Part shown: positions 20,549 through 28,813 of the stretch, in pieces
How positions within the stretch are numbered: position 1 is the first letter of the stretch
How the letters are laid out: each line of letters begins with the position of its first letter
DNA from: Betaproteobacteria bacterium
Lineage (GTDB): Bacteria; Pseudomonadota; Gammaproteobacteria; Burkholderiales; Rhodocyclaceae
NCBI GenBank assembly: GCA_016208415.1
Contig: JACQYB010000031.1
Coordinates: 1 to 34,048, forward strand
Direction of reading: 5' to 3'
Length of the DNA stretch: 34,048 nucleotides
Made by a program: the position numbers and the translations under genes
Notes under the pieces: generated by a model
What the model was told of the DNA's origin: nothing
Seen by the model: only the letters and a program-made list of their open reading frames with translations
The model's database searches: none

Positions 20549-21547
20549 ATGTCCCTGTACCACGTGGTTACCGGCGCGGCCGGCTTCATCGGGGCCAATC
20601 TGGTCCATAGCCTGAACCAGCGAGGGATCACCAACATCATCGCCGTGGACAACCTGACGCGCGCCGACAAGTTTCGCAATCTCGTGGACGGTGAAATTGC
20701 GGACTACCTCGACAAGGGTGAATTCCTGGAACGCCTCGAAGCGGGCGATCTTGACGGCGCCATCGAGGCAGTGTTCCACGAAGGGGCCTGTTCCGACACC
20801 ATGGAGACCAATGGTCAGTACATGATGCAGAACAACTACCGTTACTCGCTGGCGCTGCTGGACTATTGCCTGGACCAGGAATTGCCGCTGCTCTATGCCT
20901 CGTCGGCGTCGGTGTACGGGGGCGGCCGCGTGTTCCACGAGTCGCGGGAGTTCGAAGGGCCGCTCAACGTCTATGGCTACTCCAAGTTCCTGTTCGACCA
21001 GGTGGTGCGCAGGCGCCTGGGCGATGCGAACTCCCAGGTCGTGGGTTTTCGCTACTTTAACGTCTATGGGCCCCGGGAGCAGCACAAGGGGCGCATGGCC
21101 TCGGTGGCGTTTCACTTCTTCCACCAGTTCCAGGCTGACGGGCGGGTACGCCTGTTCGAAGGTTCGGCGGGGTTCGCGGACGGCGAGCAGAGACGCGATT
21201 TCGTGTACGTCGAGGATGTGGCGAAGGTCAATATGTACTTCCTGGACAATCCCGACCGTTCCGGGATCTTCAATCTCGGCACCGGGCGCGCGCAAAGCTT
21301 CAACGATGTGGCGGTGGCGACCATCAATGCCTGTCGCGTGGCGCGCGGCGAGTCGCTGCTGAATCTCGCCGAGATGCGCGCACAGGGGATCATCGAATAC
21401 GTGAGCTTCCCCGAGGCCCTGAAGGGCAAGTACCAGAGCTACACCGAGGGGGACCTCTCGAACCTGCGCGCCGCCGGCTACGGCGAGCAGTTTGCGACAG
21501 TGGAGCAGGGGGTAATGAGCTACGTCCAGCATCTTCTGAAGGGCTGA
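20549..21547 (+). CDS. hldD: ADP-L-glycero-D-manno-heptose 6-epimerase
   Basis: Short-chain dehydrogenase-type epimerase producing the ADP-heptose used by LPS heptosyltransferases. It is 332 aa. The NADP motif [11 protein letters not shown] is near the N-terminus, [13 protein letters not shown] is family-specific, and the catalytic Tyr142-x3-Lys146 lies in YGYSK. The C-terminal part includes [16 protein letters not shown] and [13 protein letters not shown] strong SD (GGAGGGGG) sets the ATG at 20549, 25 bp after hldA. Confidence 0.98.
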   Translation: MSLYHVVTGAAGFIGANLVHSLNQRGITNIIAVDNLTRADKFRNLVDGEIADYLDKGEFLERLEAGDLDGAIEAVFHEGACSDTMETNGQYMMQNNYRYSLALLDYCLDQELPLLYASSASVYGGGRVFHESREFEGPLNVYGYSKFLFDQVVRRRLGDANSQVVGFRYFNVYGPREQHKGRMASVAFHFFHQFQADGRVRLFEGSAGFADGEQRRDFVYVEDVAKVNMYFLDNPDRSGIFNLGTGRAQSFNDVAVATINACRVARGESLLNLAEMRAQGIIEYVSFPEALKGKYQSYTEGDLSNLRAAGYGEQFATVEQGVMSYVQHLLKG

Positions 21548-21549
21548 CC

Positions 21550-22449
21550 ATGCGCGGTACCCTCGAGGACTTCGTTGGCAATACTCCGCTCGTGCGGTTG
21601 AAACGCCTGCCTGGCGAAGATAACCAGCGGCGGGGGAACGTCATCCTTGCCAAGCTCGAGGGCAACAATCCTGCCGGTTCCGTGAAGGACCGCCCGGCCC
21701 TGTCGATGATTGTCCGTGCCGAGGCGCGTGGTGACATCAAGCCCGGGGACTGTCTCATCGAGGCCACTAGCGGAAACACCGGCATTGCCCTGGCCATGGC
21801 GGCGGCGATGCATGGCTATCGCATGGTGCTGGTGATGCCCGAGCATCTCTCGTTGGAACGCCGCCAGACCATGCGCGCCTTTGGTGCGGAGATTGTCCTT
21901 ACTCCCCGCCAGGGCGGCATGGAACTGGCGCGGGACGTGGCCGAGCGCATGCGCGACGAGGGCCAGGGCGTCATCCTGGACCAGTTCGCGAACCCCGACA
22001 ACCCGCTGGCCCATTACGAGGGAACGGGTCCCGAGATCTGGCGCGACACGGAGGGACGGGTGACCCACTTCGTCAGCAGCATGGGGACCACTGGTACCAT
22101 CATGGGAGTGTCGCGCTTCCTCAAGGAGCAGAATTCCGCGATCCAGATCATCGGTTGCCAACCCCAGGAGGGTTCGCAGATCCCCGGCATCCGCAAGTGG
22201 CCTCAGGAGTATCTTCCGCGCATTTATGAATCCAGGAGGGTGGATCGGCTCGAATACGTGAGCCAGACCGACGCCGAGGAGATGACCCGTCGGATGGCAC
22301 GCGAGGAGGGCATCTTTGCTGGCGTTTCATCCGGTGGCGCCATGACGGTGGCGCTGCGGGTGGCCACGGAACTGCGCAACGCGACGATCGTCACCATCGT
22401 GTGCGATCGCGGTGACCGCTATCTGTCCACCGGGGTATTCCCCGCCTGA
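21550..22449 (+). CDS. cysM: Cysteine synthase B
   Basis: PLP-dependent O-acetylserine sulfhydrylase that can use sulfide or thiosulfate. It is 299 aa. It starts with TLEDFVGNTPLVRL; the PLP lysine is Lys46 in NPAGSVKDRPA, the substrate loop is TSGNTGIALA and the phosphate-binding loop is GTTGTIMG. The CysM-type active-site stretch GCQPQEGSQIPGIRKW separates it from CysK. It starts 2 bp after hldD, a common betaproteobacterial adjacency with no obvious pathway link. Confidence 0.96.
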   Translation: MRGTLEDFVGNTPLVRLKRLPGEDNQRRGNVILAKLEGNNPAGSVKDRPALSMIVRAEARGDIKPGDCLIEATSGNTGIALAMAAAMHGYRMVLVMPEHLSLERRQTMRAFGAEIVLTPRQGGMELARDVAERMRDEGQGVILDQFANPDNPLAHYEGTGPEIWRDTEGRVTHFVSSMGTTGTIMGVSRFLKEQNSAIQIIGCQPQEGSQIPGIRKWPQEYLPRIYESRRVDRLEYVSQTDAEEMTRRMAREEGIFAGVSSGGAMTVALRVATELRNATIVTIVCDRGDRYLSTGVFPA

Positions 22450-22450
22450 C

Positions 22451-23251
22451 GTGAAACCCACCCTCGTCTTCGACATCGAATCTGTACCCGACACGGAAGG
22501 CATCCGCCTGCTGCATGAACTCGATGCGGCGCTGCCCGATGACGAGGTGGCGGAATTCGCCTTCCAGCGCCGCCGCGCCGCGAGCGGCAACGACTTCCTG
22601 CCCTTGCACCTCCAGCGCGTTGTGGCCATCTCCTGCGTGCTGCGGGACGGAGGCGGGGTGAAAGTGTGGTCGCTCGGAACACCAGGGGATTCGGAGCGGG
22701 CGCTGATTCAGCGCTTCTTCGACGGCATCGAGAAATTCACGCCCCAACTCGTGTCCTGGAACGGCGGCGGATTCGATCTGCCCGTCCTGCACTATCGCGG
22801 TCTCATCCACGGGGTGGTTGCACCGCGCTACTGGGATCTCGGCGATGACGACCGGGAGTTCAAGTGGAACAATTACATCAGCCGCTACCACACGCGGCAT
22901 CTGGATCTCATGGACCTGCTGGCGCTGTATCAGCCGCGCGCCAATGCTCCGCTGGATGAACTGGCCCGACTGATGGGCCAGCCGGGAAAGCTCGGGATGG
23001 ATGGCTCGGCGGTTTGGGGCGCCTTCCGCGAGGGACGGATCGTCGAAATCCGCAACTACTGCGAAACGGACGTCCTTAACACCTTCCTGGTCTTTCTTGG
23101 GTTTCAGCGCATGCGCGGGGCGCTGTCGGCCCGGGAGTACGAGACAGAGATCGCGCTGCTCAGGGCGACGCTGGAGGCATCCCCGCAGGATCACCTGCAG
23201 GAATTCCTGCTCGCCTGGGACGATTCCGGAGAGGCGTGCGGCCGTATTTGA
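22451..23251 (+). CDS. Predicted 3'-5' exonuclease, PolB exonuclease-like (COG3298 type)
   Basis: RNase H-fold exonuclease related to the proofreading domain of family-B polymerases, without a polymerase part. It is 266 aa. Motif Exo I is VFDIESVPD (Asp8, Glu10), Exo II is SWNGGGFDLPVL and Exo III is YCETDVLNTFLVF, so the acidic metal ligands appear complete. The start is GTG at 22451, one base after the cysM stop; upstream in-frame codons lie within cysM. Its cellular role is not established in general. Its stop codon overlaps the -35 of the tRNA-Val promoter. Confidence 0.92.
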   Translation: MKPTLVFDIESVPDTEGIRLLHELDAALPDDEVAEFAFQRRRAASGNDFLPLHLQRVVAISCVLRDGGGVKVWSLGTPGDSERALIQRFFDGIEKFTPQLVSWNGGGFDLPVLHYRGLIHGVVAPRYWDLGDDDREFKWNNYISRYHTRHLDLMDLLALYQPRANAPLDELARLMGQPGKLGMDGSAVWGAFREGRIVEIRNYCETDVLNTFLVFLGFQRMRGALSAREYETEIALLRATLEASPQDHLQEFLLAWDDSGEACGRI

Positions 23252-23276
23252 AACCGGCGACGGCTTAGGCTAGAAT
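23248..23276 (+). promoter_or_regulatory. Sigma70 promoter of tRNA-Val
   Basis: TTGAAA (23248-23253) and TAGAAT (23271-23276), 17 bp apart, each match the consensus at five of six positions. The -35 covers the stop codon of the exonuclease gene. The mature tRNA begins 10 nt after the -10, so the transcript leader is only a few nucleotides. Confidence 0.8.
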
Positions 23277-23286
23277 TCGCCCTCCC

Positions 23287-23363
23287 AGGCGCGTAGCTCA
23301 GCTGGTTAGAGCACCACCTTGACATGGTGGGGGTCGTTGGTTCGAGTCCAATCGCGCCTACCA
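23287..23363 (+). tRNA. tRNA-Val (anticodon GAC)
   Basis: Complete 77-nt cloverleaf: acceptor AGGCGCG with CGCGCCT, D-arm GCTC/GAGC, anticodon stem CCACC/GGTGG with loop TTGACAT (GAC), T-loop TTCGAGT, discriminator A and encoded CCA. It is the only plus-strand tRNA here, with its own promoter and terminator. Confidence 0.97.
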
Positions 23364-23401
23364 GGTTTCCACAGGAAATCAGGTAGATGTAGCTGACATC
23401 G

Positions 23402-23427
23402 GACCGCCGTGAGGCGGTCTTTTCTTT
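23402..23427 (+). terminator. Intrinsic terminator of tRNA-Val
   Basis: A perfect 7-bp stem (GACCGCC with GGCGGTC, 23402-23408/23413-23419) with a GTGA loop is followed by TTTTCTTT. It is 38 nt past the tRNA 3' end and oriented for the plus strand. I see no comparable terminator for the minus-strand tRNA cluster arriving from the other side (23428-23528). Confidence 0.88.
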
Positions 23428-23528
23428 GGGCAACCGCCATCGCGCGCACCGGTCTATCCCAGCCCGCGCGCGTTGATCGCCTTGCCTTGTACTTGTACCA
23501 GCACGGCGGACGCCTAGCTAGGTGCAGA

Positions 23529-23605
23529 TGGGGTGGCTGATGGGACTCGAACCCACGACAACCGGAATCACAATCCGGGACTCTACCAGCTGAGCTACAG
23601 CCACC
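23529..23605 (-). tRNA. tRNA-His (anticodon GUG)
   Basis: Cloverleaf with acceptor GTGGCTG/CAGCCAC, the extra 5' G(-1) opposite C73 typical of tRNA-His, anticodon loop TTGTGAT (GTG) and encoded CCA. It is the last of three co-oriented tRNAs (Pro-Arg-His), 20 nt from tRNA-Arg. Confidence 0.97.
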
Positions 23606-23625
23606 ACTGATTGCCACTGACAACC

Positions 23626-23702
23626 TGGCCTGCCCGACAGGGATCGAACCTGTAACCCCCAGCTTAGAAGGCTGGTGCTCTATCCAATTGAGCTACGGGC
23701 AG
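23626..23702 (-). tRNA. tRNA-Arg (anticodon UCU)
   Basis: 77-nt cloverleaf with acceptor CTGCCCG/CGGGCAG, anticodon stem CCAGC/GCTGG with loop CTTCTAA (TCT), T-loop TTCGATC, discriminator G and encoded CCA. It reads AGA/AGG codons, rare in this GC-rich sequence. It is the middle gene of the Pro-Arg-His cluster. Confidence 0.97.
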
Positions 23703-23717
23703 CCTGTCGGACATTTC

Positions 23718-23794
23718 TGGTCGGGGTGGAGAGATTTGAACTCCCGACATCTTGCTCCCAAAGCAAGCGCGCTACCAGACTGCGCTACACCCCG
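23718..23794 (-). tRNA. tRNA-Pro (anticodon UGG)
   Basis: 77-nt cloverleaf with acceptor CGGGGTG/CACCCCG, anticodon stem CTTGC/GCAAG with loop TTTGGGA (TGG), discriminator A and encoded CCA. It is promoter-proximal in the minus-strand cluster, 15 nt before tRNA-Arg. Confidence 0.97.
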
Positions 23795-23804
23795 AAGCGC
23801 ATGG

Positions 23805-23833
23805 ATTCTAGCCGTTTGCGTCAAGCCGGTCAA
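23805..23833 (-). promoter_or_regulatory. Sigma70 promoter of the Pro-Arg-His tRNA cluster
   Basis: On the minus strand TTGACC (23828-23833) and TAGAAT (23805-23810) are 17 bp apart, five of six matches each. The mature 5' end of tRNA-Pro is 10 nt past the -10, the same geometry as the tRNA-Val promoter. A C6G6 palindrome (23835-23846) lies directly upstream of the -35. Confidence 0.82.
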
Positions 23834-24034
23834 ACCCCCCGGGGGGCTGGCCCTGCCCTCAAGAAGCGGTCACATTCCCGATGTTGGGCAAGGTTCGGGG
23901 ACCTTCGTGCTCAAATTAACAGCGGATCTTGATGCGAAGAAACTATATTAGGCCAATCGATACGGGGCGAATTGTGCCGCGGATAAGGCGAGTGAGATGT
24001 TCGCAAGTAGCGGGTTGCGAAGGAAAAGAAGCTT

Positions 24035-24109
24035 GGCTCCCCGACCTGGGCTCGAACCAGGGACCTGCGGATTAACAGTCCGTCGCTCTACCGACTGAGC
24101 TATCGGGGA
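24035..24109 (-). tRNA. tRNA-Asn (anticodon GUU)
   Basis: 75-nt cloverleaf with acceptor TCCCCGA/TCGGGGA, anticodon loop CTGTTAA (GTT), T-arm CCTGG/CCAGG, discriminator G and encoded CCA. The 240 nt between it and tRNA-Pro (23795-24034) hold the tRNA-Pro promoter but no gene I recognise. It is transcribed from its own promoter. Confidence 0.97.
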
Positions 24110-24124
24110 TCGGCAAGGCTGCGA

Positions 24125-24153
24125 ATGTTAGAGATTTCGTCCCGGTGCGTCAA
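24125..24153 (-). promoter_or_regulatory. Sigma70 promoter of tRNA-Asn
   Basis: On the minus strand TTGACG (24148-24153) and TAACAT (24125-24130) have a 17-bp spacer, and the tRNA begins 15 nt past the -10. It faces away from the small membrane-anchored protein gene that starts 41 bp beyond the -35. Confidence 0.75.
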
Positions 24154-24193
24154 GGCCCGCATCGGTCAGCGAAGACCGAAAGAAGGCCGAGAT

Positions 24194-24733
24194 ATGAAAC
24201 TGAATGATACCTTTGGAATGAATGCTCCAGTGCCTGAGCATTCGGCGTCAGCACATGTCTATGAGCGAACTCGTGCGGGCGATGACGCGCTGTCGCAGCC
24301 ACTGCGCTTGTTGCAGCGCAATCTGCGCTTGCTTCTGGCGCTTGTCGATGGACGCAAGACGGTAGACGGACTCAGCCAGCAATTCGGCGACGCTACCTTG
24401 GTGGCCGATGCGTTGCGGCAGCTTGAAGCGTTGGGGTTGATTGCTCTTCGCAGCGACGGCAAGGGGTGGGCACCCACCGCAACCGTTTACCAATTCGGAT
24501 CCGCCGGGTCGCGATCGGCGAAACCGGAAGAGTTGTCTGGCGAATGGGCCAGCATCATCGGATCGCAATCGGGCTTCTCTCCCGTATATCCCGCTCCGAC
24601 GCCGAGGCACGAGGCTCCGCGCCTCGCATGGGAAGCGTCGGGGCTGGAATTTCCGCGGCACCGCAATCACCTCTGGGTGGTTGTGGCGTTGCTCGGCTCA
24701 CTGGCCTTTACCGCTGCGGTTGCCTTCGGATGA
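24194..24733 (+). CDS. Uncharacterised protein with helix-turn-helix-like N-terminal part and C-terminal membrane anchor
   Basis: I do not recognise this 179-aa protein as a named family. Residues about 33-85 (LRLLQRNLRLLLALVDGRKT through ALRQLEALGLIAL) look like a winged-helix-type fold of the sort attached to signalling proteins in betaproteobacteria; this is inference. A low-complexity Ser/Pro/Ala stretch follows, then a single hydrophobic helix (HLWVVVALLGSLAFTAAVAFG) that ends the protein, suggesting a tail anchor with the rest in the cytoplasm. I chose the ATG at 24194 with an AAGG 8 nt upstream; the in-frame ATG at 24125 lies in the tRNA-Asn promoter. The first codons are more AT-rich than neighbouring genes. 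Confidence 0.75.
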   Translation: MKLNDTFGMNAPVPEHSASAHVYERTRAGDDALSQPLRLLQRNLRLLLALVDGRKTVDGLSQQFGDATLVADALRQLEALGLIALRSDGKGWAPTATVYQFGSAGSRSAKPEELSGEWASIIGSQSGFSPVYPAPTPRHEAPRLAWEASGLEFPRHRNHLWVVVALLGSLAFTAAVAFG

Positions 24734-24751
24734 TGTAAGGCGGGGGGAAAC

Positions 24752-24781
24752 CGGAGCCACCGGATGATGCCGGTGGCTCCG
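24752..24781. terminator. Shared hairpin between convergent genes
   Basis: A perfect 12-bp stem (24752-24763 with 24770-24781, loop ATGATG) sits 18 bp after the membrane-anchored protein stop and 13 bp from the aminotransferase stop. On the minus strand it is followed by GTTT; on the plus strand there is no T-run. Likely a terminator mainly for the minus-strand gene. Confidence 0.65.
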
Positions 24782-24794
24782 CGGCAAGCGGTGA

Positions 24795-25991
24795 TCAGGC
24801 GAGTGCCTGCGCAATCCGCCGCATGGCCGCCTCGAGGTTCGTCATCGAGGTGGCGAAGGAGATCCGGAAGTAGCCTTCCGCCCCGAAGGCTGAACCCGGT
24901 ACCACTGCGACGCCGACGGTTTCCAGAAGGTATTCGGAAAGCGCCATGTCGCTTGCCGTCGGAATGCGGCCCTTCCCGTGGAGCGACGCGATGGCCTCGC
25001 GCGCATCCGGGAAGGAGTAGAACGCGCCGCTGGCGGGGATGCAGTTCAGGCCGGGCATGGCGTTCAAGCGGGTCACCACGAACTCGTGGCGCTCGCGGAA
25101 GGCCTTGAGCATGGGCTCGATCACCGACTGGTCACCTTCGAGTGCCGCTTGGGCGGCCACCTGCGCGATCGACGTGGGATTGGAGGTGGACTGGGACTGC
25201 AGGTTTTCCATCGCCTTGATGATGTTCTCCGGCCCCGCCGCGTAGCCGATGCGCCAACCGGTCATGGCGTAGGCCTTGGACACCCCGTTGAGAACCACGG
25301 TGCGATCGCGCAGGGCAGGGGTGGCGTTGAGAATGTTGGCGAACGGCTGCCCAGACAGGTTGATGTGCTCATACATGTCGTCGGTGGCGATCAGGACCTG
25401 CGGGTGGCGCAGCAGCACCGCACCCAGACCCCGCAATTCGTCGAGGGAATAGACCGCCCCAGTCGGATTGGAAGGACTGTTGATCATGAATAGCCGGGTC
25501 TTGGGCGTGATGGCCGCCTCGAGTTGCGCCGGCGTGATCTTGAATCCCTGTTCGATGCCGCACGGAACGATTACCGGGGTGGCCTCGGCCACGAGGGCGA
25601 TGTCGGCATACGAGACCCAGTACGGTGCCGGAATCACGACCTCATCACCCGGGTTGAGGACAGCCAGGGCTAGATTGAAGATGCACTGCTTGCCGCCGAC
25701 GCCGACGATCACTTCCTTCATCGAATACTCGAAGCCGTTGTCGCGGCTGAATTTCGCCACGATCGCCTTCTTGAGTCCGGGAATTCCTCCGACGGGCGTG
25801 TATTTCGTGAAGCCGTCGTTGATGGCCTTGATCGCCGCAGCTTTGATGTGTGCGGGGGTGTCGAAGTCGGGTTCGCCGGCACCGAGGCCAATGACGTCCT
25901 TGCCCTCGGCCTTGAGGCGGGCCGCGCGTGCGGTCACGGCCAGGGTGGGCGATTCCTTGATGGCTTGAACACGGGTCGAGAGGAAATTCAT
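24795..25991 (-). CDS. aspC: Aspartate (class I-beta) aminotransferase, possibly also prephenate aminotransferase
   Basis: PLP-dependent transaminase, 398 aa. It has [13 protein letters not shown] and [12 protein letters not shown], the cofactor Asp/Tyr region ATDDMYEH, the PLP lysine Lys239 in [16 protein letters not shown], and a C-terminal substrate Arg in GYFRISFA. This pattern is the class I-beta (Thermus-like) subgroup, members of which transaminate aspartate and sometimes prephenate. I chose the ATG at 25991 (MNFLSTRVQ) with AGGA 9 nt upstream; in-frame codons beyond it have no family similarity and face uvrB. It is divergent from uvrB. Confidence 0.93.
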   Translation of the reverse strand: MNFLSTRVQAIKESPTLAVTARAARLKAEGKDVIGLGAGEPDFDTPAHIKAAAIKAINDGFTKYTPVGGIPGLKKAIVAKFSRDNGFEYSMKEVIVGVGGKQCIFNLALAVLNPGDEVVIPAPYWVSYADIALVAEATPVIVPCGIEQGFKITPAQLEAAITPKTRLFMINSPSNPTGAVYSLDELRGLGAVLLRHPQVLIATDDMYEHINLSGQPFANILNATPALRDRTVVLNGVSKAYAMTGWRIGYAAGPENIIKAMENLQSQSTSNPTSIAQVAAQAALEGDQSVIEPMLKAFRERHEFVVTRLNAMPGLNCIPASGAFYSFPDAREAIASLHGKGRIPTASDMALSEYLLETVGVAVVPGSAFGAEGYFRISFATSMTNLEAAMRRIAQALA

Positions 25992-26211
25992 GGGAGGTCC
26001 TGGGTGGATAAGTGAACACCGAATTTTACGACGTAGCAGGCCGATTCCCAAGACTGACGACATTGAACGGGATGCTGTCTCGGCATTCATGGCTGGTCTT
26101 TCGCGCTGCGGCGCGGCGTTGCGCCCGGGTTTGGGTATCGGCACTGACATCCCCCGGCCCTACAGGTTAAGCTCTCCCGTTTCGGCCCAGCAGGATGGAG
26201 CCTGTGCGCAG

Positions 26212-28248
26212 ATGTCGGTGATGACGTTTACCGGGGGCGGATTTCGCATCCAGGAGCTGTTTCCGCCTGCCGGCGACCAGCCGGACGCGATCCGCAAGCT
26301 CGTCGAGGGAATTTCCGACGGTCTGATGTACCAGACCCTGCTGGGGGTGACGGGCTCCGGCAAGACCTACACCATGGCGAATGTCATCGCCAGGCTGGGG
26401 CGTCCGGCCATGGTGCTGGCGCCCAACAAGACGCTGGCGGCCCAACTGTATGCGGAGTTCCGTGAGTTCTTCCCCGACAACGCCGTGGAGTACTTCGTCT
26501 CCTATTACGATTACTACCAGCCGGAAGCCTACGTGCCTTCACGCGATCTGTATATCGAGAAGGACTCGAGCATCAACGAGCACATCGAGCAGATGCGGCT
26601 CTCGGCCACCAAGTCGGTGCTGGAACGTCGCGACTGCGTCATCGTGGCCACCGTCTCCGCCATTTATGGCATCGGCGATCCTGTGGACTATCACAGCATG
26701 ATCCTTCACTTGCGGGACGGGGAAACCGCACGCCAGCGGGAGGTGATCCGGCGCCTCACCGAGATGCAATACACGCGCAACGACGTGGAGTTTCGCCGCG
26801 GAGTGTTTCGCGTGCGTGGAGACGTGATCGACGTGTTTCCTGCGGAGAATGCCGAGTACGCGCTGCGCATCGAACTGTTCGACGACGTGGTTGAGTCCCT
26901 GGTGCTGTTCGATCCGCTCACAGGCCAGCAGAAGCACAAGGTGGGACGCTTCACCGTCTATCCGTCCAGCCATTACGTTACTCCCCGGGAAACGGTGCTC
27001 AAGGCCATCGACGCAATCAAGACCGAACTGGCGCAGCGCATCGACTTCTTTCAGGATCAGGGCAAGCTGGTCGAGGCGCAGCGCATCGAACAGCGCACGC
27101 GCTTCGACCTCGAGATGCTCAACGAACTGGGCTTCTGCAAGGGCATCGAGAACTACTCCAGGCACCTCTCCGGCCGGCAACCCGGCGAGCCCCCGCCCAC
27201 GCTCATGGACTACCTGCCCTACGACGCCATTCTGTTCGTCGATGAGAGCCACGTCACCATTCCGCAGGCGGGCGGCATGTACCGCGGGGACCTTTCGCGC
27301 AAGCAAAACCTGGTGGACTTCGGATTCCGTCTGCCCTCGGCGCTGGATAATCGGCCGCTGCGCTTCGACGAGTTTGAGAAGCTGATGCCGCAGACGGTCT
27401 TCGTCTCCGCGACGCCGGCCGAGTACGAGCGGTGCCACCAGGGGCAGGTGGTGGAGCAGGTGGTGCGTCCAACCGGACTCGTGGACCCGGTGGTGGAGGT
27501 GCGCCCGGCCACGACGCAGGTGGACGATCTGCTGGGCGAGATCCGGCTACGCGTGGCCGCTGGCGAGCGGGTACTGGCGACCACGCTGACAAAACGAATG
27601 GCGGAGGACCTTTCCGCCTATCTGGCGGAACACGGCGAGCGTGTGCGCTACCTGCATTCCGACATCGATACCGTAGAGCGCGTGGAGATCATCCGCGACC
27701 TGCGCCTGGGCGAATTCGACGTGCTGGTGGGCATCAACCTGCTGCGCGAGGGGCTGGACATTCCGGAGGTCTCGCTGGTGGCAATTCTCGACGCGGACAA
27801 GGAAGGCTTCCTGCGCTCGGAGCGTTCCCTGATCCAGACCATCGGGCGCGCCGCACGCCACATCCACGGCACCGCGATCCTCTACGCCGACCAGGTCACG
27901 AATTCCATGCAGCGCGCCATGGCGGAAACAGAGCGGCGCCGCGAAAGGCAGACCGCCTACAATGAAGACAAGGGCATCACGCCACGCAGTGTCTCCAAGC
28001 GAATCAAGGACATCATCGACGGTATCTACGACGAGGAAACGCTGGAGGGGCAGTTCAAGGCTGCCGAACGCGCGGCGCATTACCAGGCCATGAGCGAACG
28101 CGAAGTGGGGCGGGAGATCAAGAGGCTCGAGAAGCTGATGATGGAATCAGCTCGCAATCTGGAATTCGAAAAGGCCGCGCAGGCACGGGACGAGCTGTTC
28201 CGGCTGCGGCGCATGGTTTTCGGCGACGAACACGTGGAGAAAGGCTGA
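26212..28248 (+). CDS. uvrB: UvrABC system protein B
   Basis: Damage-verification helicase of nucleotide excision repair. It is 678 aa. Walker A is GVTGSGKT (45-52), the DNA-clamping beta-hairpin [10 protein letters not shown] is at 98-107, the DEAD-type box is FVDESH, and motifs V/VI ([22 protein letters not shown]) are present; the C-terminal UVR domain ([29 protein letters not shown]) contacts UvrC. I chose ATG 26212, before [17 protein letters not shown] 26221 is possible. In the 220-bp upstream region I see no CTGT-N8-ACAG LexA-type box. It is followed after 12 bp by the phosphatase gene. Confidence 0.97.
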   Translation: MSVMTFTGGGFRIQELFPPAGDQPDAIRKLVEGISDGLMYQTLLGVTGSGKTYTMANVIARLGRPAMVLAPNKTLAAQLYAEFREFFPDNAVEYFVSYYDYYQPEAYVPSRDLYIEKDSSINEHIEQMRLSATKSVLERRDCVIVATVSAIYGIGDPVDYHSMILHLRDGETARQREVIRRLTEMQYTRNDVEFRRGVFRVRGDVIDVFPAENAEYALRIELFDDVVESLVLFDPLTGQQKHKVGRFTVYPSSHYVTPRETVLKAIDAIKTELAQRIDFFQDQGKLVEAQRIEQRTRFDLEMLNELGFCKGIENYSRHLSGRQPGEPPPTLMDYLPYDAILFVDESHVTIPQAGGMYRGDLSRKQNLVDFGFRLPSALDNRPLRFDEFEKLMPQTVFVSATPAEYERCHQGQVVEQVVRPTGLVDPVVEVRPATTQVDDLLGEIRLRVAAGERVLATTLTKRMAEDLSAYLAEHGERVRYLHSDIDTVERVEIIRDLRLGEFDVLVGINLLREGLDIPEVSLVAILDADKEGFLRSERSLIQTIGRAARHIHGTAILYADQVTNSMQRAMAETERRRERQTAYNEDKGITPRSVSKRIKDIIDGIYDEETLEGQFKAAERAAHYQAMSEREVGREIKRLEKLMMESARNLEFEKAAQARDELFRLRRMVFGDEHVEKG

Positions 28249-28260
28249 GGGGGCAGGACG

Positions 28261-28734
28261 GTGACGCGTATTCTGATGGTGTGCATGGGCAACATCTGCC
28301 GCTCGCCGGTGGCGGAGGCGGTAACCCGGTCAATGCTTCATGAACACGGTTTGTCGCACAGGATTGCCGTGGATTCGGCCGGCACCCACGGCTATCACGT
28401 GGGCCATGCGCCGGATGGACGCATGCAGAGTGCGGCGCGCAGGCGCGGATTTGAACTGTCCGATCTGCGTGCCCGGCAGGTGGAGGACGCCGACTTCGAG
28501 CGCTTTGACCTGATCCTGGCCATGGACCGGGACAACCTCGCCTATCTCATGGAACGTTGCCCGCGGACTCATCGCCACAGAGTGCGGCTTTTCATGGGCT
28601 ATGCCAGCCACAGGGGCCGTGAAGAGGTGCCGGACCCGTACTATGGGGGTGCAGCCGGCTTCGAGACCGTGCTGGACCTCGTGGAAGATGCAGCACGCGG
28701 GCTCGTGGAGAACCTGAGGAAATCGGTGGGCTGA
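28261..28734 (+). CDS. Low-molecular-weight protein-tyrosine phosphatase
   Basis: Cysteine phosphatase, 157 aa. The P-loop C-x5-R is Cys8 to Arg14 (CMGNICRS), with a second Cys at 13 as in most family members. The general acid Asp125 is in PDPYYGG. Start is GTG at 28261 with GGCAGGA upstream. In some bacteria such enzymes act on tyrosine kinases for exopolysaccharide export, but no kinase is visible nearby; the position right after uvrB suggests co-transcription rather than a shared function. Confidence 0.94.
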   Translation: MTRILMVCMGNICRSPVAEAVTRSMLHEHGLSHRIAVDSAGTHGYHVGHAPDGRMQSAARRRGFELSDLRARQVEDADFERFDLILAMDRDNLAYLMERCPRTHRHRVRLFMGYASHRGREEVPDPYYGGAAGFETVLDLVEDAARGLVENLRKSVG

Positions 28735-28751
28735 CCGGGAGCGCGATAACA

Positions 28752-28798
28752 ACGATCTGCCGGGGATCGGCTCGCAACGCCGATCCCCGGCAGATCGT
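28752..28798. terminator. Perfect 20-bp inverted repeat between convergent genes
   Basis: Arms 28752-28771 and 28779-28798 are exact reverse complements, with a 7-nt loop (TCGCAAC). It lies 17 bp past the phosphatase stop and 15 bp from the rne stop, so it could stop transcription from both sides, but there is no T-run on either strand. It could instead be a dispersed palindromic repeat or an mRNA 3'-end stabilising structure. Confidence 0.6.
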
Positions 28799-28813
28799 AG
28801 ACGGGAGGGTCAG

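Noticed and set aside
23287-24109. tRNA cluster as a genomic-island attachment site
   Set aside because: No integrase gene, no duplicated tRNA 3' end and no foreign cargo are visible in the window.
26040-26211. Possible LexA box (CTGT near 26071)
   Set aside because: CTGT occurs but no ACAG follows at 8 nt; the spacing fails.
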